Origin: an uncultured Flavobacteriales bacterium
GTDB taxonomy: Bacteria > Bacteroidota > Bacteroidia > Flavobacteriales_D > Crocinitomicaceae
NCBI GenBank assembly: GCA_903935095.1
Contig: CAIZQH010000013.1
Coordinates: forward strand, 54,214-118,213
Direction of reading: 5' to 3'
Length of the DNA stretch: 64,000 bases
Shown: one piece after another, positions 8,390-16,135 of the stretch
Numbering within the stretch: the first letter of the stretch is position 1
Layout of the letters: every line of letters begins with the position of its first letter
The notes under the pieces: generated by a model
What the model saw: only the letters and a program-made list of their open reading frames with translations
Database searches by the model: none
Told to the model about the DNA's origin: nothing
Translations under genes and position numbers: made by a program

Positions 8390-10072
8390 ATGAAAAGAAT
8401 CTTCTTATTAACGGCATTAGCGACTTTTAGTTGGAAAGCGCAAGCCACCGAAAAAGACCTCATTAAGGCAAGTTTAACCGAAGTAACCGTGTATTCGCAG
8501 GGTGCTCAATTACATCACAAAGCCAATTACTCCGTAAAAGTCGGCGTAACCGAAGTAAGCATTGAAGGAATCAGTCCGCACATTGACCCCAAAAGCATTC
8601 AGGTGAAAGCAACGGGTAACGTGGTAATTTTGGATTCAAAATACGTGCTTTATTATCCCCAACCCACAAAAGTTACCGAAGATGGAATTCCATTAAAAAT
8701 CAAACGTAGTATTTCCATTCTTGAGGATTCTTTGCGTTCTTGGGGATTCGACATCCAAGAAATAGATGATGAAATCGGTGTGCTGAATGCCACGAAATAC
8801 ATCATTAGTAATAACGGATCTATGAAGGGATCTGGAAAAGTAAATGATTCCATTCAATTGTTAAAATCCGCAGTGGATTACTATGCCTTGAAGATGAATG
8901 AAATCAACAAGAAACTTTTGTTCTTACAGCGTAAAAAGGCGCAAAAGGTGGATGCGAAACAAGAAATGGAAGCACGTTTGGAAGAACTTAGAAATTACCA
9001 AAACGGTAATGGACTGAATAGAGAAATCAATAAAGCCATTCCGCGCATTGTGATCACCCTTTCATCGAACGAAATCGTTTCGGGAAAACTCAGTTTTTCG
9101 TATGTCGTTTCACAAGCTGGCTGGACACCACTCTATGATTTGCGCAGTGATTCTTCTACGGGGAAAATTAATTTAACCTACAAAGCACAAGTGCGACAGA
9201 ATTCAGGTTTGGACTGGAACGATGTCCGTTTGAATATTTCCACGAATAATCCATATGCTAACAAAACGAAACCAGAATTAAATCCATGGTACATCGATTA
9301 TCAAGCAGCTTACGGTCGAAAACTACAAGAATCAACCGTTTGTTCTGGAACAAATGCTGGACTCATCAACACGCAAGCGATGAACATGGGCTACTCTTTT
9401 ACGCAAAAAGAAATGAATATGGATGATGCTTTAACAGCCGCAAATTTCACGACAGTTGTTCAAATGCTCATCGCAGCAGAATTTAAAATCGATTTACCTT
9501 ATTCGATTCCTTCCAACAACGACCAACACATGGTTCTTATCAAACAAACCGACTTAGCAACTACCTTCAAGTATTACGCAGTTCCGAAGTTGGACCCAGG
9601 AGTTTACCTTGTTGCTCAAATGACGAAGTTGGATGAACTTCAATTAATTCCTGCAAAAGCAAACATATTCTTTGACGGATCCTACATTGGTGAAACGTAC
9701 ATCGATCCAACTCGCATGGAAGACACCCTAAACTTGTCTTTAGGAAAAGACCCAAACATTGTGGTAAAACGAACACTTTTGAAGAAAGAATGCAAAGACA
9801 AAGTGATTCAAGATAAACGGGAACGAACTTTTGCTTATTCGATTGAAGTACGAAATAGTAAATCCAGTTCCATCGACATTGTCATTCAAGATCAAATCCC
9901 AATTACACAAAACACGGATATCACCATTGAATCTGCGAATTTAGCGAAAGGACGCTTGAACGAACGAACTGGTGTAATTGAATGGTCATTCAACCTTAAA
10001 CCGAAGGAAAACAAAGTAATTGATTTCGACTACAAGATCCGACATTCAAAGGATAAAGAGATTAATATCTAA
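8390..10072 (+). CDS. MuiA-family DUF4139 protein, secreted
   Basis: 560 residues when started at the ATG at 8390, which opens a clear signal peptide (MKRIFLLTALATFSWKAQA). Earlier in-frame codons overlap the divergent helicase gene and were rejected. Domains in order: an N-terminal DUF4140 region (ASLTEVTVYSQGAQLHH, about 25-120), a coiled-coil segment (about 150-210, rich in K/E/Q), and a C-terminal DUF4139 beta domain (SYVVSQAGWTPLYDLRSD to the end). The family is named after mucoidy inhibitor A of Xanthomonas-type bacteria. Its mechanism is unknown and it is probably a periplasmic or surface protein. A strong terminator follows directly. Confidence 0.85.
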   Translation: MKRIFLLTALATFSWKAQATEKDLIKASLTEVTVYSQGAQLHHKANYSVKVGVTEVSIEGISPHIDPKSIQVKATGNVVILDSKYVLYYPQPTKVTEDGIPLKIKRSISILEDSLRSWGFDIQEIDDEIGVLNATKYIISNNGSMKGSGKVNDSIQLLKSAVDYYALKMNEINKKLLFLQRKKAQKVDAKQEMEARLEELRNYQNGNGLNREINKAIPRIVITLSSNEIVSGKLSFSYVVSQAGWTPLYDLRSDSSTGKINLTYKAQVRQNSGLDWNDVRLNISTNNPYANKTKPELNPWYIDYQAAYGRKLQESTVCSGTNAGLINTQAMNMGYSFTQKEMNMDDALTAANFTTVVQMLIAAEFKIDLPYSIPSNNDQHMVLIKQTDLATTFKYYAVPKLDPGVYLVAQMTKLDELQLIPAKANIFFDGSYIGETYIDPTRMEDTLNLSLGKDPNIVVKRTLLKKECKDKVIQDKRERTFAYSIEVRNSKSSSIDIVIQDQIPITQNTDITIESANLAKGRLNERTGVIEWSFNLKPKENKVIDFDYKIRHSKDKEINI

Positions 10073-10077
10073 ACGAA

Positions 10078-10113
10078 AAAAGTCCCTGACGATTCTGTCA
10101 GGGACTTTTTTTT
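10078..10113. terminator. Bidirectional rho-independent terminator
   Basis: A 13-bp perfect stem (AAAAGTCCCTGAC / GTCAGGGACTTTT), 6-nt loop GATTCT, flanked by A-run and T-run. It sits between the convergent MuiA-like gene and the DUF4476 gene and can serve both. Confidence 0.85.
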
Positions 10114-10128
10114 TCAATTATGTTAAAA

Positions 10129-11430
10129 TTAATGACTTGCTACATACTTTCTGTATTCCATTTTGTTGGAATCGAAGGTCATGAGTTTCGCTAGAGAAGT
10201 AGCATTTTCACGATCTAACAAACGATCAGATAAAAATTTCGCTACTTCTAATTTGTTTTCATCAAATGTATATAATTCGACAATTTTACCCGCTTGTTCC
10301 GTTGTTAAACACGTATTTTTTAAGGCTAACTTCACTGCCTCTATGCGATCATCTTCAAAACTTTGATCTTTCAATTCCTCGATAAATGCTGGAAGATTGT
10401 TCAATGTACGATTACAAGCAATTAATGCACTCGAAGTATTCAAATTTGCTTGTGCATTCATTTGATTCTGTTGATTACTTGTTTGATAGTTCACATTTCC
10501 TCCTGAATTAGTGGTGGTCGTCGTTGTTGTCGTTGTAATGGTGGTTTGTCCGGAATTTTGTTGCGTATTTAGTCCATTTGAGTTTACATTCATCTGAACA
10601 TTACCATTATTACCATAGGAATTTTGTGTGGCATTTGAATTCATATTCACGTTCATATTTGGATCGACTTGTTGTTGCTCCATTCCCGTTGCATTGACAT
10701 TCATGTTTACCCCCATATTTCCGTTTTGCATATTGGGATCCATACCAGAAACATTGATGCTAATGCCAACATTTCCATTTTGCATGTTTGGATCCATTCC
10801 GTCACCGGAAACATTCATGTTAAACGTGGCATTTCCATTTTGAGTGGATTGATTTTGATTCATTCCTGTTCCCGTTGCATTCACATTGACATTCATTCCC
10901 ACATTTCCGGATTGAGTCGTTTGCGTTTGATTCATTCCCGTTGTGTTGACATTCATGTTCACATTTCCATTTGTAGGAACTTGTGTATTTACCGTGCCAT
11001 TTGTGGTTTGAGTTGTAGTTGTCTGAACAGTTGTTGTTTGAACTACTGCATCTGAATAAACTGCTGTGTCAGATGGACGATACACAACTGCTCCGGGAGT
11101 AATCACACCTTCTGAAGCAACTAAACTCACTAACTGTAACTTCCCTTTCCCCTTTTTGAAGGTAATTCGTGTGGTTATATCACTTGGAGCATCGATAAAT
11201 AAATTTTTGTCGACATCAGCGGTTTTTCCATCAGCGAAAATAATCTTCAAGGAGTAACCACCATTTTTGATTCCAGAAATATACACATTCGTTTGTGCCT
11301 GAGAATTTTGTTTAATTCCATTCAAAATGGCATAAAATTGTTGTCCACCGTTATTAAAAATGGTCAAGTTACTTTGTGCTATGGTAACCACGGACACAAA
11401 AGAGAATAGTATACTTATCATCAATTTCAT
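10129..11430 (-). CDS. Secreted DUF4476 protein with an Asn/Met-rich repeat domain
   Basis: 433 residues from the ATG at 11430, which begins a signal peptide (MKLMISILFSFVSVVTIAQ). Longer in-frame extensions would run over the promoter and the divergent gene. Layout: an N-terminal beta-rich part (20-125), a Thr/Gln linker, then a low-complexity region (about 140-325) built from units such as GMDPNMQNGNVGISINVS with alternating N-V-N-M, and a C-terminal DUF4476 domain (about 335-430, helical, with LYTFDENKLEVAKFLSDR and LMTFDSNKMEYRKYV). Two units are 54-bp near-identical copies at DNA level (near 10720 and 10774). Function unknown; the repeats suggest an extended, adhesive or spacer region. 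Confidence 0.8.
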   Translation of the reverse strand: MKLMISILFSFVSVVTIAQSNLTIFNNGGQQFYAILNGIKQNSQAQTNVYISGIKNGGYSLKIIFADGKTADVDKNLFIDAPSDITTRITFKKGKGKLQLVSLVASEGVITPGAVVYRPSDTAVYSDAVVQTTTVQTTTTQTTNGTVNTQVPTNGNVNMNVNTTGMNQTQTTQSGNVGMNVNVNATGTGMNQNQSTQNGNATFNMNVSGDGMDPNMQNGNVGISINVSGMDPNMQNGNMGVNMNVNATGMEQQQVDPNMNVNMNSNATQNSYGNNGNVQMNVNSNGLNTQQNSGQTTITTTTTTTTTNSGGNVNYQTSNQQNQMNAQANLNTSSALIACNRTLNNLPAFIEELKDQSFEDDRIEAVKLALKNTCLTTEQAGKIVELYTFDENKLEVAKFLSDRLLDRENATSLAKLMTFDSNKMEYRKYVASH

Positions 11431-11444
11431 CTTGTTCTTTTTTT

Positions 11445-11452
11445 CAAAATTA
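11445..11452 (-). promoter_or_regulatory. Promoter -7 element TAATTTTG
   Basis: An exact TAnnTTTG on the minus strand, 14 nt before the ATG at 11430. It supports that start codon. Confidence 0.6.
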
Positions 11453-11509
11453 CACAAATTTGATATACTGATAAAATCCCATATCAATCCTTTTCCTAAC
11501 TTCGCAGAC

Positions 11510-12880
11510 ATGAATTTTGTCATTGTCGATGTGGAAACAACCGGAGGAAATACCAAAGACTCCAAAATCACTGAATTAGCGATGTACAAATACGATGGTG
11601 AAAAAGTCATTGATTCATATATTTCACTTGTCAACCCGGAACAAGCCATTCCTGAGTTTATTGTTCGTTTAACTGGCATCACCGATGCGATGGTCGCTCA
11701 ATCACCCAAATTTTATGAAATCGCAAAAGAGATCATTGAATTTACGAATGATTGCGTATTTGTTGCACACAATGTCGCTTTCGATTACGGCATGTTTCGC
11801 AGTGAATTTAGACGACTTGGTTTCGATTTTCGTCTTCCGCACATGTGTACGGTTCGCGCCTCGCGTTACGTTATACCCGGTCACGCCAGCTATAGTCTTG
11901 GGAAATTGTGTCGGGAAATCGGCATAGACAATAACGCGCGACATCGTGCCGATGGAGATGCAAAGGCGACAACAGAATTGTTTCATTTGATTTACCATAA
12001 GGATCCAAACCAACTGAGTACCTTCATTCAGCAAGAACTGAATCCAAAGTCCATCCATCCAAATTTAAGCCTAGAAATCATCGATAATCTCCCGTCCAAA
12101 ACTGGAGTTTATATGTTATATAATGAATTCAATCAGTTGATTTACATTGGTAAAAGCATCAACATTAAAAAACGCATCGAGCAGCACCTGCGGAATACTA
12201 AAACCGCAAAAGGATTGAAAATGATTCAAGATATTTGTCGAATCGAACACGAATTAACGGGAAGTGAATTGATTGCTATGCTACTAGAGTCTGTGCTTAT
12301 TAAACAACACCAGCCGATTTACAACCGAAAATTGAGGAAAAGTTTTTTTCCATTTGGGATTTTTGATCAAGTAGATGAAAATGGGTATGTTCAACTGAAC
12401 GTTGCTTCCATGGAAAAAACAGATGCACAAGCCATCATTCAATTTAGTTCCAAAAAAGAAGGCGCTGAGTACTTATCTCAATTGGTTCAAAAATTTGAAC
12501 TCTGCCAAAAATTATGTCACCTCTACCCGACTAAATCTGCTTGTTTCCATTACACAATCAAGGAGTGCAAAGGCGCGTGTGTTCAGGAAGAAAGTGCCGA
12601 ATCATATAACCTACGTATCGATGAATTGTTGGAACATTTAAATTTTAAAGGATCTTCCTTCTTCATCATTGACAAAGGACGAAACAAAGGAGAAAAAAGC
12701 CTCATTTGGATAGACCGTGGAACGTATAAAGGCTATGGATTTGCCCCCTTTCATTTTCATGGAAAAGAACCCATGCATTGGATGCGTTACATTCAATTAG
12801 AAGCTGAAAATCGAGACAATAAGTCCATCATAAATTTGTTTTTACGCAAGGACAAACAGCACCGCATTGTCAGTTTATAG
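11510..12880 (+). CDS. DEDDh exonuclease fused to a GIY-YIG (UvrC-type) nuclease
   Basis: 456 residues from ATG 11510; upstream in-frame starts lie in the divergent promoter region. Residues 1-165 are a DnaQ/epsilon-type 3'-5' exonuclease: ExoI VDVETTG at 5-11, ExoII VFVAHNVAFDYGMF, ExoIII RHRADGDAKAT. After a linker, a GIY-YIG domain begins near 196 (TGVYMLYNEF, then LIYIGKSINIKKRIEQHL near 210-230), with glutamate in a later motif (LLESVLIKQHQPIYN). The C-terminal 200 residues have two cysteines in CKGACVQEE, as in UvrC/Cho relatives. Proteins with this fusion are known in several phyla and are thought to work in DNA repair; the partners are unknown. Confidence 0.87.
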   Translation: MNFVIVDVETTGGNTKDSKITELAMYKYDGEKVIDSYISLVNPEQAIPEFIVRLTGITDAMVAQSPKFYEIAKEIIEFTNDCVFVAHNVAFDYGMFRSEFRRLGFDFRLPHMCTVRASRYVIPGHASYSLGKLCREIGIDNNARHRADGDAKATTELFHLIYHKDPNQLSTFIQQELNPKSIHPNLSLEIIDNLPSKTGVYMLYNEFNQLIYIGKSINIKKRIEQHLRNTKTAKGLKMIQDICRIEHELTGSELIAMLLESVLIKQHQPIYNRKLRKSFFPFGIFDQVDENGYVQLNVASMEKTDAQAIIQFSSKKEGAEYLSQLVQKFELCQKLCHLYPTKSACFHYTIKECKGACVQEESAESYNLRIDELLEHLNFKGSSFFIIDKGRNKGEKSLIWIDRGTYKGYGFAPFHFHGKEPMHWMRYIQLEAENRDNKSIINLFLRKDKQHRIVSL

Positions 12881-12892
12881 AACTTTAGAAAC

Positions 12893-13666
12893 ATGATAGG
12901 AACCGTTCGCATTTTAGGCTCAGGAACATCTCAAGGAATCCCAATGATTGCCTGTGGCTGCGAGGTATGTCATTCATCAGACCCAAGAGACAAACGACTT
13001 CGTGCTTCGATTTTATTAGAGTTGAATGGCGCAAATTACTGTGTGGATGCAGGACCAGATTTTCGCTATCAGCTATTACGTGAAGGAGTAACACATTTAG
13101 AAGGCATTCTTTTTACACATGAACATAAAGATCATGTCGCTGGATTAGATGATGTTCGGGCATTTAATTTCTTTACCAAAAAACCAATAAATGTGTATTG
13201 TTCACAGCGCGTGGATACTGCATTAAGAAGAGAATTCCATTATATTTTCGATGAAAAAGATTATCCCGGTATACCCAAACTAAACTTGATTTCAATCGAT
13301 AAGAATCCATTCGATCTGGATGGGATTCCAGTCCTTCCCATAGAGGTTATGCATTACAAATTACCTGTTTTGGGATTTCGTATTGGAAACTTTGCGTATA
13401 TCACGGATGCGAAAACCGTTTCCGAAGAAGAACGCGCAAAAATCAAAAATGTGGATATCCTTATCGTGAATGCACTACATAAATTTCCGCATATTTCACA
13501 TTTTAACTTGGAGGAAGCACTTGCATTTATTGATGATGTACAGCCGAAGCAAGTATTCCTCACGCACATTTCGCACCTCTTCGGGAAGCATGAGGATATT
13601 TTGACCGAACTTCCAGAAAATGTTTCCTTATTGTACGACGGAATGAAATTTGAATTTGAGTTCTAA
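12893..13666 (+). CDS. PhnP-like MBL-fold metal-dependent hydrolase
   Basis: 257 residues. It has the metallo-beta-lactamase signature THEHKDHVAGLDDVR (about 75-90), with later ligands in YITDAK and THISHLFGKH. A cysteine cluster ACGCEVCHS near residues 21-29 matches the structural zinc site of PhnP-type cyclic phosphodiesterases. PhnP itself acts on 5-phosphoribosyl 1,2-cyclic phosphate, but no C-P lyase genes are nearby, so the substrate is uncertain. The gene starts 12 bp after the exonuclease fusion and is likely cotranscribed with it. Confidence 0.85.
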   Translation: MIGTVRILGSGTSQGIPMIACGCEVCHSSDPRDKRLRASILLELNGANYCVDAGPDFRYQLLREGVTHLEGILFTHEHKDHVAGLDDVRAFNFFTKKPINVYCSQRVDTALRREFHYIFDEKDYPGIPKLNLISIDKNPFDLDGIPVLPIEVMHYKLPVLGFRIGNFAYITDAKTVSEEERAKIKNVDILIVNALHKFPHISHFNLEEALAFIDDVQPKQVFLTHISHLFGKHEDILTELPENVSLLYDGMKFEFEF

Positions 13667-13723
13667 CAAACCAAATGTGAATAAATCATCAAGTTTCTCA
13701 CTATTTAGAAACTTGAAAAATCG

Positions 13724-13731
13724 TACTTTCG
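13724..13731 (+). promoter_or_regulatory. Near-consensus -7 element TACTTTCG 4 nt before a GTG start
   Basis: TACTTTCG differs from TAnnTTTG at one position. Only AACC separates it from the GTG at 13736. Confidence 0.35.
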
Positions 13732-13735
13732 AACC

Positions 13736-14557
13736 GTGCAAGCACCCAAAGAAATTGACATTAGAGAATTAATCCGAAGTAAAAATCCAAAATTATTGCG
13801 TTTTTTACCTGGATTCGTTATTCGTTATTTGCGAAGAACCTTGCGTGAAAAAGAAATAAATGCGTTTATTCAAGCACACGGAGAATTATCGGGACTCGAA
13901 TTTTGTGAAGCAGCTACAAACTATTTTCATTTTAAATTCGAGATTAAAAACATTGATCGGATACCAAAAACAGGCCCAATTATTATCGCTATGAATCATC
14001 CTTTAGGTGGTGTTGATGCGATTGCGTTTATTGTGGCCTTAAAAAATCACCGTAAAGATTTAAAGTTTATCGTTAATGATATTTTACTGAATATTGAAAA
14101 CTTGAACTCCTATTTCATTGGAATCAACAAACATGGGTCGAATGGAATATCCATTAGAGAACGCATCAAGCAAGCGTTTTACGAAGACCATGCCCTGTGT
14201 ATTTTCCCATCTGGAATGGTCAGCCGTGTTCATGAAGGAATCATTCAAGATTTTGAATGGAAAAAAACGTTCATGACATACGGAAGAGAATTAAACCGTC
14301 CGATTGTTCCCATTCATATCAGTGGAAAACTCTCGCCATTTTTTTATCGCTTATACAAACTTCGTGTGTTTCTAGGGATCAAAGCAAACATAGAGATGTT
14401 TTACTTGGCTGATGAAATGCTGAATCAAAAGAACAAAACCATCACCTATACCGTTGGAGAACCAATCATGGGCGCAGATATTGATCCAAAAATGGATGAT
14501 TTCACAGCAGCAAATTGGTTTAAATCGAATGTTTATCAATTAAAAAATACGAAATGA
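13736..14557 (+). CDS. glsA: PlsC/GlsA-type O-acyltransferase, probable glycine-lipid synthesis
   Basis: 273 residues with a GTG start. An in-frame stop lies 30 bp upstream, and the first internal ATG sits inside the catalytic motif, so GTG is the only workable start. The PlsC-family catalytic motif NHPLGGVDA (about 87-95) and substrate motif FPSGMVSR (near 156) are present. No long membrane helix. It overlaps the next gene by 4 bp (ATGA). That gene is an OlsB-like N-acyltransferase. In Bacteroides, adjacent GlsA (O-acyl) and GlsB (N-acyl) build acyloxyacyl-glycine lipids. The symbol is inferred from this pairing; a plain lysophospholipid acyltransferase remains possible. Confidence 0.7.
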   Translation: MQAPKEIDIRELIRSKNPKLLRFLPGFVIRYLRRTLREKEINAFIQAHGELSGLEFCEAATNYFHFKFEIKNIDRIPKTGPIIIAMNHPLGGVDAIAFIVALKNHRKDLKFIVNDILLNIENLNSYFIGINKHGSNGISIRERIKQAFYEDHALCIFPSGMVSRVHEGIIQDFEWKKTFMTYGRELNRPIVPIHISGKLSPFFYRLYKLRVFLGIKANIEMFYLADEMLNQKNKTITYTVGEPIMGADIDPKMDDFTAANWFKSNVYQLKNTK

Positions 14558-15468
14558 AACCAATCAGAGAAGCTGTAAAAACAGCATTACTGAAAGCTGA
14601 ATTAACTGCTGAGCGTTTTCTTAGAGTAACACGCAAGGGTGAAAATGAAATTTATGTGGTCAATTGTCACAATTCACCGAATGTTTTGGAAGAAATTGGA
14701 CGCCTACGCGAAGTTACTTTTCGTGCTGCAGGAGGTGGAACCGGAGAAGCCATCGATTTGGATTCCTTCGATTTAGGGGAATATGCCTATGAACAACTCA
14801 TCGTTTGGTCCGTTGAAGATGAAGCCATTATTGGAGGTTATCGCTTTAAAAAATGCATCGAGGCTATCGATGAGCAGCAGAACATCCATCTATCCACTAC
14901 ACATTATTTTGATTTCGATGCTTCATTTACTCGCGATTACTTACCAAAAACAATTGAACTAGGTAGAAGTTGGGTTCAACCTGATTTTCAACCAAGCAAT
15001 AATCCAAGAAAAGGACTTTTCGCCCTGGATAACATTTGGGACGGATTAGGTGCTTTGATTCGCTTTAATCCAGAGATTGAATATTTCTTTGGTAAGGTAA
15101 CCATGTATGCCAATTACAACGAATCCTGTCGCGATTTCTTATTGTTCTTTCTTCACCGTTTTTTTCCAGACAAAAGTGGACTTATGAAAGCTTTCCACCC
15201 ACTTCAAATCCAAAGTAATCCCGTAATTTTTGAGGAGTTAATCATGGGCTTAGACTACAAAGAAGCATTCAAAGTACTCAATACCTATACGAGAGAACAT
15301 GGAGAGTTCATACCCCCATTGATGAATATCTATATGAATCTATCACCAACCATGATGACCTTCGATACGGCTATTAATGCGGAGTTTGGTAATGTGGAGG
15401 AAACTGGAATTCTCGTGAAAATAGCGGATATTTATCCTGATAAAAAGGAACGTCACATCGACTTCTAA
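14554..15468 (+). CDS. glsB: OlsB/GlsB-type GNAT N-acyltransferase, probable glycine-lipid synthesis
   Basis: 304 residues of the hemolysin/OlsB-like acyltransferase family: an arginine-rich segment RLREVTFRAAGGGTGE (about 50-65), then LIVWSVEDEAIIGGYRF and IELGRSWVQPDFQP, typical of enzymes that transfer a 3-hydroxy fatty acid from ACP to an amino acid. In Bacteroides GlsB acylates glycine, and related OlsB acylates ornithine. The sequence alone does not settle the amino acid. The 4-bp overlap with the preceding PlsC-type gene supports a two-step lipid pathway. The stop shares 4 bp with the convergent sigma-factor gene. Confidence 0.72.
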   Translation: MKPIREAVKTALLKAELTAERFLRVTRKGENEIYVVNCHNSPNVLEEIGRLREVTFRAAGGGTGEAIDLDSFDLGEYAYEQLIVWSVEDEAIIGGYRFKKCIEAIDEQQNIHLSTTHYFDFDASFTRDYLPKTIELGRSWVQPDFQPSNNPRKGLFALDNIWDGLGALIRFNPEIEYFFGKVTMYANYNESCRDFLLFFLHRFFPDKSGLMKAFHPLQIQSNPVIFEELIMGLDYKEAFKVLNTYTREHGEFIPPLMNIYMNLSPTMMTFDTAINAEFGNVEETGILVKIADIYPDKKERHIDF

Positions 15469-16007
15469 GATTTACTATTGAGCCACTCATCTAGGTTAAC
15501 ATTCCCAGTTTGACGACGTACTTTCTCTTTGATGCGTGTGATGTACATATCAACGTGCTTGATGCCCATTTTCTCAGAGATGTATTTCGAAGGTTTATCA
15601 TAACAGTATTTCATTTTTAAGACCAACGCATCGCGCTTATTCACAGAACCGATAACCGCCTCAAATAGCTGAGAAATCAACTCCTCCTGATCATAAACTA
15701 TATGCTCCTGAACAATGACCTTCTCCGAAGTTGTGTTTTCCCAAACTTGATTCTTTTTCGATTGTCTTTTTCGGATTTCTGAAATACAGAAATGATGTGT
15801 CACCGTTTTCAACCAACCATAAGAGGCAAACAACTCTGGTTGTGCATCATAACGATCTACAATAAGTTGAAAAAAATGAATCGAAAACTCTTGGAATGTA
15901 TCGGGTAATTCAGCTATAGGAATGCTTCTGCGCATGACATGCTTAAAAAAGGATCCGTGCTGAGTCATTAACTCATTAAAAAACATTGTATGTCGTGTAC
16001 TGTTCAT
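15465..16007 (-). CDS. Sigma-70 family (ECF-like) RNA polymerase sigma factor
   Basis: 180 residues from ATG 16007. A TTG six codons upstream is a weaker candidate. Region 2 is recognisable (ELPDTFQEFSIHFFQLIVDRY, then YGWLKTVTHHFCISEIRKRQ), and region 4 is at the C-terminus (DALVLKMKYCYDKPSKYISEKMG, then the recognition helix near YITRIKEKVRRQ). No anti-sigma gene is adjacent, so it is an orphan factor whose control is not visible here. Its stop overlaps the convergent glsB stop by 4 bp. Confidence 0.82.
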   Translation of the reverse strand: MNSTRHTMFFNELMTQHGSFFKHVMRRSIPIAELPDTFQEFSIHFFQLIVDRYDAQPELFASYGWLKTVTHHFCISEIRKRQSKKNQVWENTTSEKVIVQEHIVYDQEELISQLFEAVIGSVNKRDALVLKMKYCYDKPSKYISEKMGIKHVDMYITRIKEKVRRQTGNVNLDEWLNSKS

Positions 16008-16135
16008 CGTTTTTTGACGAAACAAAAATCAGTCCAAAATACAGGCATTCTGAAAAATCATGGTTTATTTTACACTTAAAACACATTTTTAGCCTTAATT
16101 TCACAATTAAATTACGTTATCCTCGTTTTTGAATC

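Noticed and set aside
10669..11055. 128-codon plus-strand frame
   Set aside because: It is the antisense shadow of the Asn/Met repeat region; its repeats mirror the true repeats.
11430..11682. 84-codon N-terminal extension of the DUF4476 gene
   Set aside because: It covers the promoter, overlaps the divergent exonuclease gene and hides the signal peptide.
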